From contig NZ_CP060007.1 of the NCBI RefSeq assembly GCF_014168535.1, positions 3,782,001 to 3,846,000 of the forward strand: 64,000 nucleotides of DNA, in the 5' to 3' direction. The notes beneath the pieces were generated by a model. The model was not told the DNA's origin. It worked only from the letters and a program-made list of their open reading frames with translations, and did not search any database. Both the position numbers and the translations under genes were made by a program. Origin of the DNA: Lacibacter sediminis. GTDB taxonomy: Bacteria > Bacteroidota > Bacteroidia > Chitinophagales > Chitinophagaceae. This document shows, piece after piece, positions 8,041-17,099 of this stretch. How positions within the stretch are numbered: position 1 is the first letter of the stretch; the number at the start of each line of letters is the position of its first letter.

Positions 8041-11000
8041 TTATTGTTTTAGATTAACCAGTTTGCCTGTTACTTGCTTACCTGCAACATTCAATCTGTA
8101 AACCAGTGTTCCGGCAGCAATTGTGCTACCAGGTCTGAATTCAACAAGCTGAGTTCTGCCTGCAGTTAAGTAACCTTCATAAACAGTTTGGATTTTCTGG
8201 CCAAACATGTTGTAAATCTCAAGCGAAGCTTTTCCTGAAACAGGTGATACTATCGCAAAGCTTACTTTCTCAGCAAACGGATTAGGATATGCTGATACAC
8301 GAAGGCTTTCAACTGTTTGAGCTGCTAAATCGGCACTGTTAATTACACCTGAAGAATTGAGATTGATTCTTGTTGATGGAATTTCACATGGGCCAACATT
8401 CCAGCCAATAAAGATTCTGCATTCGTCGAATCCTTCGTTGATGCTTCCTACTGCATTTGTAATGTCGCCAAGGCTTGCGCCGCATTCTTTACCCGCTTCA
8501 CCATCTACATTACCTAATGCATCGTTTGCAAGTTGATACAATCCGCCAACTGTATGATCGTATCCTTTACAATCAAGCGCATCAATGATGCTTTGTGGAA
8601 TTGTTTTGTAAACATATTCGTTCACAACTACCAATTGACCAAGCTCATTCAGGTAACAGCTACGCTGTGTTGGAGTAGTTGAACCACAGCCACCTTCAGC
8701 TTTTGCAGTTGCAAATGTGCCAGCTTCTAATGCAAAGTCACCTAAACCACCGCTTACACGCAAGTTCAAACCAAGTGTGATTGTTTGTGACAAGAGCACA
8801 TTATTGATCTTACCTTGTTTCGTAATGTAAGTAGTTGAATTGTTTGTACCAGGAGTCCAGCATGCTGGTAATGGTACATTATCAACTGTACAGCTACCAA
8901 ACAACTCTCTTGAACCACCACCACCTGGCATTGACTTGTTGAGCAATTCAGCAGCAGTTGCTGTTGAAGGAATGGTAATAAACTTACCGTTACTTCCAAT
9001 GACCAACGGATTGGCAACACCACCAACACCAAGCATTGCTTTGATCATATCAACCACGGTTGGATAAGTGATTGCTACGCCATCGCCGATACCATCACCA
9101 TCGCAAGCAGGGCTTGTGTTACCATACTTACCTTGAGTGTAAGTGCAATAACCGCCACATGGTACAACAGTAACTTCGTATTTACATTCACTTGGAGTTA
9201 ACTCTGTATTTGCGTAAGAAATTGTAAGAGTCAATGTAAAGCTCTGACCACCTGCAATTACCTTAACTGACTGTGCATTATCTGCACCATCAATAGATGC
9301 ACTATTGTTTACGCTCCATTTCCATGTTTCATTTGCTGTTGGTGCCCTTCCTGCTGTATATGTATTGGTTGATCCGTTACATATTTCAGAGGTTGGAACT
9401 TCCGGACAACTTTCAGCTGCCCTTACAGGAATTGAACATTCACTCATGCTGCTACATCCTGTAATCTTATGTGTTACAGTTACAGTTACTGATACAACCT
9501 GACCTGCATCAAGCGGACCTGCTGTGTAAACAGGATTCTTAATGTTTGTAAAGTTGAATGAACCGGTACCGTCTTCAGTCCACACATAAGTATAATTATC
9601 AGGATTCATATCCGCACTTCCGGTAAGATCTACATCAAACTGAGCATTATGAGCCGCAGATGTAATGTCGATTGTAGACGGAGTTTTAGTACAAGCGATA
9701 ACTGGTAATGGGTTCACTGTCAATGTACGGTTACATGTGCTGGTACAACCTGTTGGATTGGTTACAACAACTGTGTATGTACCTGCTGCTGTAAGACCAC
9801 TGATGGTTGCTGTATTTGCTGTGTATCCACCAGGACCTGTCCATGCATAGGTTGCTCCTGCTGCACCGCCTGATGCTGTAAAGCTGGTTGAACCGCCTAC
9901 GCAGATCGCATTGTTACCTGTGATCTCACAACCTGGATTTGGATTCACTGTCAATGTACGGTTACATGTACTGGTACAACCTGTTGGGTTAGTTACCACA
10001 ACTGTGTATGTACCTGCTGCTGTAAGACCGCTGATGGTTGCTGTATTTGCTGTGTATCCACCAGGACCTGTCCATGCATAGGTTGCTCCTGCTGCACCGC
10101 CGGAAGCAGTAAAGCTGGCTGAAGCTCCAGCGCAGATCACATTGTTACCTGTGATCTCACATCCGGGATTTGGATTCACTGTCAATGTACGGTTACATGT
10201 GCTGGTACAACCTGTTGGATTGGTAACTACAACTGTGTATGTACCTGCTGCTGTAAGACCGCTGATGGTTGCTGTATTTGCTGTGTATCCACCAGGACCT
10301 GTCCATGCATAGGTTGCTCCTGCTGCACCGCCTGAAGCAGTAAAGCTGGCTGAAGCTCCTGCGCAGATCACATTGTTACCTGTGATCTCACAACCTGGAT
10401 TTGGATTCACGGTCAATGTACGGTTACATGTGCTGGTACAACCTGTTGTGTTTGTAACAACAACTGTGTATGTACCTGCTGCAGTAAGACCACTGATAGT
10501 TGCTGTATTTGCTGTGTATCCACCAGGACCTGTCCATGCATAGGTTGCTCCTGCTGCACCGCCTGAAGCAGTAAAGCTGGCTGAAGCTCCTGCGCAGATC
10601 ACATTGTTACCTGTGATCTCACAACCTGGATTTGGATTCACTGTCAATGTACGGTTACATGTGCTGGTACAACCTGTTGTGTTTGTAACTACAACTGTGT
10701 ATGTACCTGCTGCTGTAAGACCGCTGATGGTTGCTGTATTTGCTGTGTATCCACCAGGACCTGTCCATGCATAGGTTGCTCCTGCTGCACCGCCGGAAGC
10801 AGTAAAGCTGGCTGAAGCTCCAGCGCAGATCACATTGTTACCTGTGATCTCACATCCGGGATTTGGATTCACTGTCAATGTACGGTTACATGTGCTGGTA
10901 CAACCTGTTGGATTGGTAACCACAACTGTGTATGTACCTGCTGCTGTAAGACCACTGATGGTTGCTGTATTTGCTGTGTATCCACCAGGACCTGTCCATG

Positions 11001-12672
11001 CATAAGTTGCTCCTGCCGCACCGCCTGAAGCGGTAAAGCTGGCTGAAGCTCCTGCGCAGATCACATTGTTACCTGTGATCTCACAACCTGGATTTGGATT
11101 CACTGTCAATGTACGGTTACATGTGCTGGTACAACCTGTTGGATTGGTAACTACAACTGTGTATGTACCTGCTGCTGTAAGACCGCTGATGGTTGCTGTA
11201 TTTGCTGTGTATCCACCAGGACCTGTCCATGCATAGGTTGCTCCTGCTGCACCGCCTGAAGCAGTAAAGCTGGCTGAAGCTCCTGCGCAGATCACATTGT
11301 TACCTGTGATCTCACAACCTGGATTTGGATTCACGGTCAATGTACGGTTACATGTGCTGGTACAACCTGTTGTGTTTGTAACAACAACTGTGTATGTACC
11401 TGCTGCAGTAAGACCACTGATAGTTGCTGTATTTGCTGTATATCCACCAGGACCTGTCCATGCATAGGTTGCTCCTGCTCCACCACCTGAAGCAGTGAAG
11501 CTTGCTGAACCACCTGCGCAAATCACATTATTTCCTGTGATCTCACATCCAGGATTTGGTAACGTTGCTACATCCACTTCATTACTTGTAGAAGTACAAG
11601 AAGGAATGGATCCCGATCCAACCACATAATAACCGGTTCCTATTGGAACACCGGTCCAGGTTAAACCTGATCCATCACCTGGTTTAGGAGCGCCAACTGC
11701 TTGGTCTGCGCTATTATAGAGTTGATAAGATGCTCCTGCTTGTGACGTAGTGGAAGTTATTGTTCCTGTACCCGGTGCAGATGCACAAACTGCACTGCCG
11801 GTTAATACCAATGCAGGTGGCGTAACATTAAATGCGCCTCCTGCAAAGTCATCAAGTGAAGCTGTTATAGACTGTGATGATCTTGTTTCAAGAATGAAAC
11901 TTGTATTACATAAATTCAAAACGCCTAAACCTGTGAGATTAACAGTTCCTTCAAAAAACATGTTATTGTCGTAAGTCGGCTGAATAAATGACCATCCTGT
12001 AGGAATTGGATATTGGTTGTCATTGTTTTCCGCAACTGTACCTACAAGGTTGGTTGTTCTTAAATTATTATTCGTATTTGGTACAATTGTTTGCCCGGCA
12101 GGCGCAACACCATCATCATCCCACTGATAAATGGTTACAGTGGCATTTCGACCACCGCCTGTAAAATCGGCAAGCACCAAAACGTCACCATCAACATGTG
12201 GCGGACTGAAAATATTATTGCCACCAACCGTTACGGGCCCTGTTCCATTGAGGTAGAGCCAAAATCCAATCTGGGCGTCACCATTATTGGATGTACGGTC
12301 GCCGGCAAAATACAAAATACCATCTTTAATGATGGCTGCGGCATTGGCAATGTCGTTCTTTGCCTTTGTTTGACTGATAGACCAGACTAACTGGTTGGCA
12401 AAAAAGAAATCTTTTGAGCCTTCCGTAAACTGGTTGTCCACAACACCATTACCAAACGCATCGCTTGTGTACTGTTTGATTGCGAACAGATTAAAATTAG
12501 CAGAATTCCAGTCGATGGGGTTACCATCGATCACCGGATTCACTTGTGCCATCAGCCCCGTTGGACTAAAAGCTGAAAGAAACATAACAAGAAAAAGCAT
12601 CTGTCGCCAGAGCCATTTCCCGCCACGCCCGTTTTTCTCACCTTTTAAGGTGTGTAGCAGTTTGTTCATCAT
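8041..12672 (-). CDS. T9SS-exported protein with eight identical Ig-like repeats
   Basis: A very large secreted protein (1543 aa from the ATG at 12672; an upstream ATG at 12705 would add 11 aa, while the chosen start gives a long positively charged signal peptide ending near LMAQ). After an N-terminal domain of about 330 residues come eight tandem 77-residue modules (PGCEITGNN...YAWTGPGGYTANTATISGL...TLTVNPN), each with four cysteines, followed by further Ig/PKD-like sequence. The last about 80 residues (YPNPFAEKVSF ... GKLVNLK) are a type A T9SS sorting domain, so export through the Por/Gld machinery and surface attachment or release are expected. Adhesin or biofilm function is inferred from architecture only. 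The repeats are nearly identical in DNA, so copy number may vary between strains or be an assembly estimate. Confidence 0.85.
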   Translation of the reverse strand: MMNKLLHTLKGEKNGRGGKWLWRQMLFLVMFLSAFSPTGLMAQVNPVIDGNPIDWNSANFNLFAIKQYTSDAFGNGVVDNQFTEGSKDFFFANQLVWSISQTKAKNDIANAAAIIKDGILYFAGDRTSNNGDAQIGFWLYLNGTGPVTVGGNNIFSPPHVDGDVLVLADFTGGGRNATVTIYQWDDDGVAPAGQTIVPNTNNNLRTTNLVGTVAENNDNQYPIPTGWSFIQPTYDNNMFFEGTVNLTGLGVLNLCNTSFILETRSSQSITASLDDFAGGAFNVTPPALVLTGSAVCASAPGTGTITSTTSQAGASYQLYNSADQAVGAPKPGDGSGLTWTGVPIGTGYYVVGSGSIPSCTSTSNEVDVATLPNPGCEITGNNVICAGGSASFTASGGGAGATYAWTGPGGYTANTATISGLTAAGTYTVVVTNTTGCTSTCNRTLTVNPNPGCEITGNNVICAGASASFTASGGAAGATYAWTGPGGYTANTATISGLTAAGTYTVVVTNPTGCTSTCNRTLTVNPNPGCEITGNNVICAGASASFTASGGAAGATYAWTGPGGYTANTATISGLTAAGTYTVVVTNPTGCTSTCNRTLTVNPNPGCEITGNNVICAGASASFTASGGAAGATYAWTGPGGYTANTATISGLTAAGTYTVVVTNTTGCTSTCNRTLTVNPNPGCEITGNNVICAGASASFTASGGAAGATYAWTGPGGYTANTATISGLTAAGTYTVVVTNTTGCTSTCNRTLTVNPNPGCEITGNNVICAGASASFTASGGAAGATYAWTGPGGYTANTATISGLTAAGTYTVVVTNPTGCTSTCNRTLTVNPNPGCEITGNNVICAGASASFTASGGAAGATYAWTGPGGYTANTATISGLTAAGTYTVVVTNPTGCTSTCNRTLTVNPNPGCEITGNNAICVGGSTSFTASGGAAGATYAWTGPGGYTANTATISGLTAAGTYTVVVTNPTGCTSTCNRTLTVNPLPVIACTKTPSTIDITSAAHNAQFDVDLTGSADMNPDNYTYVWTEDGTGSFNFTNIKNPVYTAGPLDAGQVVSVTVTVTHKITGCSSMSECSIPVRAAESCPEVPTSEICNGSTNTYTAGRAPTANETWKWSVNNSASIDGADNAQSVKVIAGGQSFTLTLTISYANTELTPSECKYEVTVVPCGGYCTYTQGKYGNTSPACDGDGIGDGVAITYPTVVDMIKAMLGVGGVANPLVIGSNGKFITIPSTATAAELLNKSMPGGGGSRELFGSCTVDNVPLPACWTPGTNNSTTYITKQGKINNVLLSQTITLGLNLRVSGGLGDFALEAGTFATAKAEGGCGSTTPTQRSCYLNELGQLVVVNEYVYKTIPQSIIDALDCKGYDHTVGGLYQLANDALGNVDGEAGKECGASLGDITNAVGSINEGFDECRIFIGWNVGPCEIPSTRINLNSSGVINSADLAAQTVESLRVSAYPNPFAEKVSFAIVSPVSGKASLEIYNMFGQKIQTVYEGYLTAGRTQLVEFRPGSTIAAGTLVYRLNVAGKQVTGKLVNLKQ
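9711..11558 (-). repeat. eight tandem 231-bp coding repeats
   Basis: Eight direct repeats of exactly 231 bp (77 codons) encode the Ig-like modules. Variant positions are shared between non-adjacent units: units three and seven (10173 and 11097) are identical. The exact identity extends over about 350 bp (10166-10515 versus 11090-11439), 924 bp or four units apart. This points to duplication of blocks or gene conversion rather than only single-unit slippage. Confidence 0.9.
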
Positions 12673-13130
12673 TGTCGAATTTTTTAAGTGAAAAATGTCT
12701 AACATTTCACAGGAGGCTTATTAAGAGGATCTTAAAGACAGGACAGTTTACACCAAGCACACGAATGACAGTACCTCTTCAGGAGGCATAATTTGAGTGC
12801 TCAGTTAAAACAATAAATCGAGAGGACAGTAAAAAGGACTACTGAAAATTAAAGCAAGGATTCATTGGCATTAAAGCAATTCAAAGGGGAACAGAAAGCA
12901 TAGAGGTATAGAATACATTACATAGAAACGGCGTTTGCTTTCAGTGGGGTGGTTTTACGTTCGTAAACGTAGATACATTTTTTTTAAAATGCAATACCCT
13001 AATTAGGGTATAGATATATATTTTTTTTTATAATCCAACGTTGATCAGTTTTATCTTTACTTAAGGCTTCATTTTACTAATGGCAGATCCATTTCATTCA
13101 CATGATTTTCACAACAGCATCAATTGCTTT
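12673..13130. other. intergenic region with two palindromes
   Basis: About 460 bp between the leftward repeat-protein gene and the rightward glutamine cyclotransferase gene. No TAnnTTTG box was found for the leftward gene. Two close palindromes stand out: TACGTT-cgta-AACGTA (12956-12971) and the perfect 18-bp ATACCCTAATTAGGGTAT (12994-13011), followed by an AT-only stretch. They could be operators for either gene. Confidence 0.5.
12994..13011. promoter_or_regulatory. perfect 18-bp palindrome, candidate operator
   Basis: ATACCCTAATTAGGGTAT is fully self-complementary and can be read as two TACCCTA heptamers in an inverted 7-2-7 arrangement, the layout used by NarL/LuxR-type response regulators. 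The binding protein is unknown and this assignment is inference. Confidence 0.4.
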
Positions 13131-13146
13131 TACTTATTTTTGACGC

Positions 13147-13977
13147 ATGTTGAAACAGATGAATTACAGCTTATTCTTTGGCCTGGTCTTTTTAGTTGCA
13201 TGTGGTAATGATGCTGAATCGGACGAAACTCAATCTAACTTATCAGGCATTCCGGCCCCAACAAGCATTACTTATAACCTTGTAAAAGATTACCCACATG
13301 ATACGTCTTCTTTCACCCAGGGTTTGATCTTTTATAAGGGCAACATGTATGAAAGTACCGGCAACCCAAACAACGCAGTGAATAATGGTTCATGGGTTGG
13401 GCCCGTTGATTTAAACACAGGTAAGCAAACAAAAAAAGTCACTCTCCCGGCTGATATTTTTGGAGAAGGCATTACGATCTTAAATGATAAAGTGTACCAG
13501 ATAACCTGGCAAAACAACAAAGGTTTTGTGTACGATCTCGCTACTTTCAGGAAACTAAAAGAATTCAACTACAACCACGAAGGCTGGGGCATTACCAATA
13601 ACGGCAAAGAATTAATTGTGAGCGATGGCAGCAGCAATCTTTATTTCTGGGATCCTGAAACATTAAAGGAAATACGCCGCATCAGCATCCAGGATAATAA
13701 CGGACTCCGGAATAATATTAATGAACTCGAATTTATCAATGGCGCTGTGTATGCCAATGTTTGGGAGACAAATGAAATACTCAAGATCGATCCTGCTAAC
13801 GGCAATGTAACCGGCAAACTTGATATGAGTAGTTTAAAACAATCTTACCCTGAATTAGAAGGGGCCAATGCCAGCGAGAAAGTACTCAACGGTATTGCAT
13901 GGGACAGCAGTGGCAACCGCTTATTTGTGACAGGTAAAAACTGGAGCAAATTATTTGAACTGAAACTGCTTAATTAA
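13147..13977 (+). CDS. glutaminyl-peptide cyclotransferase (glutamine cyclotransferase), lipoprotein
   Basis: Predicted to form N-terminal pyroglutamate on exported proteins. The 276-residue product has a lipoprotein signal with lipobox LVAC (Cys19). A beta-propeller of the plant/bacterial glutamine cyclotransferase family follows, recognisable from SFTQGLIF near the start of the domain, FGEGI, the GWGITNNGKELIVSDGS segment, and NELEFINGAVYANVWETNEILKID followed by LNGIAWD. The -7 box TATTTTTG at 13135-13142 ends only 4 nt before this ATG, so the message may be leaderless. If transcription starts a few bases later, the ATG at 13159 would be used. It overlaps the end of the convergent next gene by 4 bp. 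Confidence 0.88.
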   Translation: MLKQMNYSLFFGLVFLVACGNDAESDETQSNLSGIPAPTSITYNLVKDYPHDTSSFTQGLIFYKGNMYESTGNPNNAVNNGSWVGPVDLNTGKQTKKVTLPADIFGEGITILNDKVYQITWQNNKGFVYDLATFRKLKEFNYNHEGWGITNNGKELIVSDGSSNLYFWDPETLKEIRRISIQDNNGLRNNINELEFINGAVYANVWETNEILKIDPANGNVTGKLDMSSLKQSYPELEGANASEKVLNGIAWDSSGNRLFVTGKNWSKLFELKLLN

Positions 13978-14468
13978 AGCAGGTAAGCTCCTGTAATCTC
14001 ATCGCCTTTCAGTTCTACATAAATATGCTCTTCCAATGTAGTGGCAATGGATAGCCCTACATAATCGGGTTGCACGGGAAATGTTTTATGTGTGCGCTCA
14101 ACCAATACAAGGGTTTGAATTTTCTTTGGTTGAAAACCAAGAAAAGGTTTCAAGGCATACAGCATTGTTTTACCACTGTTGGCCACATCATCGATCAACA
14201 AAACAGATTGGTTGTTAAAGCCGATCTCCCGGTCAAGAAATACTTCAACAGGATATTTTTTATCCAGCGTTACTTCCACCAGCTCCACATGAATATTGCT
14301 GATGTTCATCACTTCTTCTGCCAGGGTTTTTGCAACGATCAAACCATTTTGCCTGATGCCTGCAAAAAACATCTGCTGCTCATCATAATTGCGTTCCACA
14401 ATTTCAAACGCAAGCCGTTTCAGTTTACGATTGGTACTATCCTTATCTAAAATGTATTTCTTTTCCAT
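13974..14468 (-). CDS. phosphoribosyltransferase family protein
   Basis: A 164-residue type I phosphoribosyltransferase. The PRPP-binding motif is VLLIDDVANSGKT (about residues 96-108), with the paired acidic residues and the Gly-Lys-Thr loop intact. The hydrophobic core and length resemble PyrR/hypoxanthine-type enzymes, but no residue identifies the base substrate, so neither pyrR nor hpt is assigned. Starting at MEKKYILD (14468) avoids an unlikely 14-residue hydrophobic extension encoded upstream. Convergent with the glutamine cyclotransferase gene. Confidence 0.8.
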   Translation of the reverse strand: MEKKYILDKDSTNRKLKRLAFEIVERNYDEQQMFFAGIRQNGLIVAKTLAEEVMNISNIHVELVEVTLDKKYPVEVFLDREIGFNNQSVLLIDDVANSGKTMLYALKPFLGFQPKKIQTLVLVERTHKTFPVQPDYVGLSIATTLEEHIYVELKGDEITGAYLL

Positions 14469-14631
14469 AGTTGAGAAATTAAAGATGCAAAGAAAACAGC
14501 AATAAGCCAAAGAGAGATTTCACTTAAGTAAAAGAAATTAGCAGGAATATTGGTTGACTTGCTATTGTCCCTTAACTCTTTTTCTATCACTCGGTATCTA
14601 CCCTTATCTTAGCAATACAAATAACGTTTGT

Positions 14632-15945
14632 ATGCAGATCGTTCAACAGGTTTTATTTGCCCTTTGTTTTGCGGGAGCTGTTTGGTTCTTCAGCAAAAAA
14701 GTAAAAGAGATCCGCCGGAATATTTTTCTTGGTGTGGATGAAAACCTGACAGATAACCCAAGTGTACGTTGGAAGAATATGCTGCTGTTGGCTTTCGGGC
14801 AGAAGAAAATGTTTAAGAATCCGCTGGTAGCAGTAATGCACCTGGTTGTTTACGTAGGATTTGTGATCATCAATATCGAAGTGCTCGAAATTGTATTGGA
14901 TGGATTACTTGGAACACATCGTTTATTTTTTCCACTACTCGGTTCGTTCTATTCATTCCTGATCAATTCATTTGAAGTATTAGCGTTATTGGTTTTAGTA
15001 GCCTGTGTGATCTTTCTTGTACGTAGAAATATGTTGAAGCTGAAACGTTTCCTCAGCAATGATCTCAACGGATGGCCACGCAGTGATGCAAACAATATTC
15101 TCCTTACTGAAATTGTATTGATGGGTTTGTTCCTGCTGATGAATGCAACCGACCGTGCGTTACAATTGAATGGCGCCGATCATTATCATGATACAGGCAA
15201 TTTTGTGATCTCGGGTTTATTTGCTTCTTCATTAGCAGGTTTGTCAGAAACAACCTTGGTTGCAATTGAACGGAGTGCCTGGTGGTTACACATACTCGGC
15301 ATTCTTGCGTTCCTCAATTATTTACCGTGGAGCAAGCATCTGCATATTTTACTTGCATTCCCGAATGCATGGTATGCACGTCTTACCAATACGGGTGAAA
15401 TGACAAATATGACTTCCGTTCAAAATGAAGTGAAGTATATGATGCAGCCCGAGCTTGCACCAACCGATGCAACTCCCCCATCAAAATTTGGAGCGAAGGA
15501 TGTATTTGATCTTAGTTGGAAAAGTTTATTGGATGCGTATAGTTGTACAGAATGTGGCCGTTGCAGTGCAGCCTGTCCTGCAAACACTACCGGAAAATTA
15601 TTGAGTCCAAGAAAGATCATGATGAGCACACGTGACCGCTTGGAGGAAGTGGGTCGCAACATCAATGCAAACAAAGAATTTGTTGCAGATAATAAAACCT
15701 TGCTTAACGATTACATCACAGTTGAAGAGCTACGTGCCTGCACTACCTGTAATGCATGTGTTGAGGAATGTCCTGTAAGCATCAACCCGCTCAGTATTAT
15801 TCTTGAACTGCGTCGGTCCCTAATCATGGAAGACAGTAATGCTCCCGGAGAGTGGAATGCAATGTTCAGCAACGTAGAAAATAATTTTGCTCCGTGGAAA
15901 TTCAGTCCTGATGAGAGAGATAAATGGGCTGAGGAGATGAAATAA
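14632..15945 (+). CDS. membrane (Fe-S)-binding oxidoreductase, HdrC/GlcF-like
   Basis: A 437-residue membrane redox protein. The first about 290 residues contain five or so hydrophobic segments, like a heme b/quinone-type membrane anchor. The C-terminal part carries two [4Fe-4S] motifs, CTECGRCSAACP and CTTCNACVEECP. It is expected to pass electrons between a soluble partner and the quinone pool; the natural partner is the CCG-domain protein encoded at 22759, usually adjacent in Bacteroidota but here 6.8 kb away. The ATG at 14632 starts the first membrane helix directly; an upstream ATG (14554) adds 26 residues without support. Confidence 0.85.
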   Translation: MQIVQQVLFALCFAGAVWFFSKKVKEIRRNIFLGVDENLTDNPSVRWKNMLLLAFGQKKMFKNPLVAVMHLVVYVGFVIINIEVLEIVLDGLLGTHRLFFPLLGSFYSFLINSFEVLALLVLVACVIFLVRRNMLKLKRFLSNDLNGWPRSDANNILLTEIVLMGLFLLMNATDRALQLNGADHYHDTGNFVISGLFASSLAGLSETTLVAIERSAWWLHILGILAFLNYLPWSKHLHILLAFPNAWYARLTNTGEMTNMTSVQNEVKYMMQPELAPTDATPPSKFGAKDVFDLSWKSLLDAYSCTECGRCSAACPANTTGKLLSPRKIMMSTRDRLEEVGRNINANKEFVADNKTLLNDYITVEELRACTTCNACVEECPVSINPLSIILELRRSLIMEDSNAPGEWNAMFSNVENNFAPWKFSPDERDKWAEEMK

Positions 15946-15959
15946 GTTGCGAACAATTT

Positions 15960-16370
15960 ATGAATAAAGCATATTCATTAACACGAGCCCTTTCACTGAT
16001 TTCTTATTGCTTTATTATTCTGCAGGGATGGATGATTGGGCTTCCCTTTATCATGGTTCTGTTTTTTTCTCTCTTTGAGTTTGGGAGTTTTGCTCAATTA
16101 ACTGCTACCCTGTCACTAACAGGATTTATCTTACTGATATACCCTTTTCACTTTAAAACACTAAAACAAAAAATCATACTTCAAATCTTAATATATCTTC
16201 TCCTTCTTTCACCAATACTTGAGAGATTAATTAGTGTGCCAATGTATCTCTTTAACTACGCTTCCTTTATCATTCCTACCATATCATTTACGCTCCTTTT
16301 CCCATTATCTATACTATTCTTATACAAATCAAGAAGTAATTTGATTTATAACAACTCTGATTTGCAATAA
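15960..16370 (+). CDS. small integral membrane protein of unknown function
   Basis: 136 residues, almost entirely hydrophobic, with about four predicted membrane segments (around 12-30, 32-60, 66-85, 100-122) and a short polar tail. It begins 14 bp after the Fe-S membrane gene on the same strand and is clearly more AT-rich than its neighbours, suggesting recent arrival. I recognise no family. It ends 2 bp from the convergent LysE-type gene. Confidence 0.55.
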   Translation: MNKAYSLTRALSLISYCFIILQGWMIGLPFIMVLFFSLFEFGSFAQLTATLSLTGFILLIYPFHFKTLKQKIILQILIYLLLLSPILERLISVPMYLFNYASFIIPTISFTLLFPLSILFLYKSRSNLIYNNSDLQ

Positions 16371-16372
16371 TA

Positions 16373-17065
16373 TCAGTGAATATTTTTCTCCAACCCTCCT
16401 GTTACTTCTTCCGGATGTTCTAACTGATGGATCGCATCTTTTTTCCGGAAAATGCGGTAGAGTTGGAATAAGGCTGTGAATAAAAACACGCCACCAATGA
16501 TCCAGTTCAGTAAATGCTGACTGGCATTTAAACGGTCAACCAATAATCTTCCTCCAAAAATAAAAATGCAATTACCGGCAAACGTGCCGATGCCGATACC
16601 AATGATGTAAAAATTATAATTACCGGCTTCGGGTTTTAATATTTTCTTTGTGAACAACACCGTACTCCATCCAAACCAGAAAGGAATCTGCACAGGGTTA
16701 ATAAGACTCATGGTAAATCCAAGTAATCCACGATGCATGCCACTTGACAAGATCACATTCTCTCCCACCGATGGATGTGCTGCAGCCCAAAAACTTGAGA
16801 TGGCGAGTGCCAACACAATAATAAACGTGACCCACTCCAACGCTTTCAATAATTTCTCCTGCTTGCGTACCCAATCCATGGCCACCAGCGAAAGACGCAC
16901 ATAAATAATTTCGGCTGTTAATGAACCTGCAGAAAACCAGAGTGCAGGCGAAATACCGTCGGTAATACCGATCTGCATTGCTGCAATGTTAAGTGTTCCA
17001 AGAGGCAATGAACCAAGAAAGCTGATGATAAAGCCCCACATTAGAATTTTTGCAAACTGTGGCAT
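16373..17065 (-). CDS. LysE family translocator
   Basis: A six-helix membrane exporter of the LysE/RhtB superfamily (230 aa). The typical N-terminal GSLPLGTLNIAAMQIGITDG segment with conserved prolines and the later SLINPVQIPFWFGW helix are visible. The family exports amino acids or related small molecules; the substrate here cannot be told. Start at MPQFAK (17065), which avoids overlap with the upstream ATP-grasp gene. Last gene of a nine-gene minus-strand array. Confidence 0.8.
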   Translation of the reverse strand: MPQFAKILMWGFIISFLGSLPLGTLNIAAMQIGITDGISPALWFSAGSLTAEIIYVRLSLVAMDWVRKQEKLLKALEWVTFIIVLALAISSFWAAAHPSVGENVILSSGMHRGLLGFTMSLINPVQIPFWFGWSTVLFTKKILKPEAGNYNFYIIGIGIGTFAGNCIFIFGGRLLVDRLNASQHLLNWIIGGVFLFTALFQLYRIFRKKDAIHQLEHPEEVTGGLEKNIH

Positions 17066-17099
17066 AAAACAAATATAAAGGCTTGAAGCAAATGAACGA

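Noticed and set aside
9711..11558. Regular 231-bp repeats considered as a CRISPR-like array
   Set aside because: The repeats are contiguous coding modules without unique spacers and translate to Ig-like domains.
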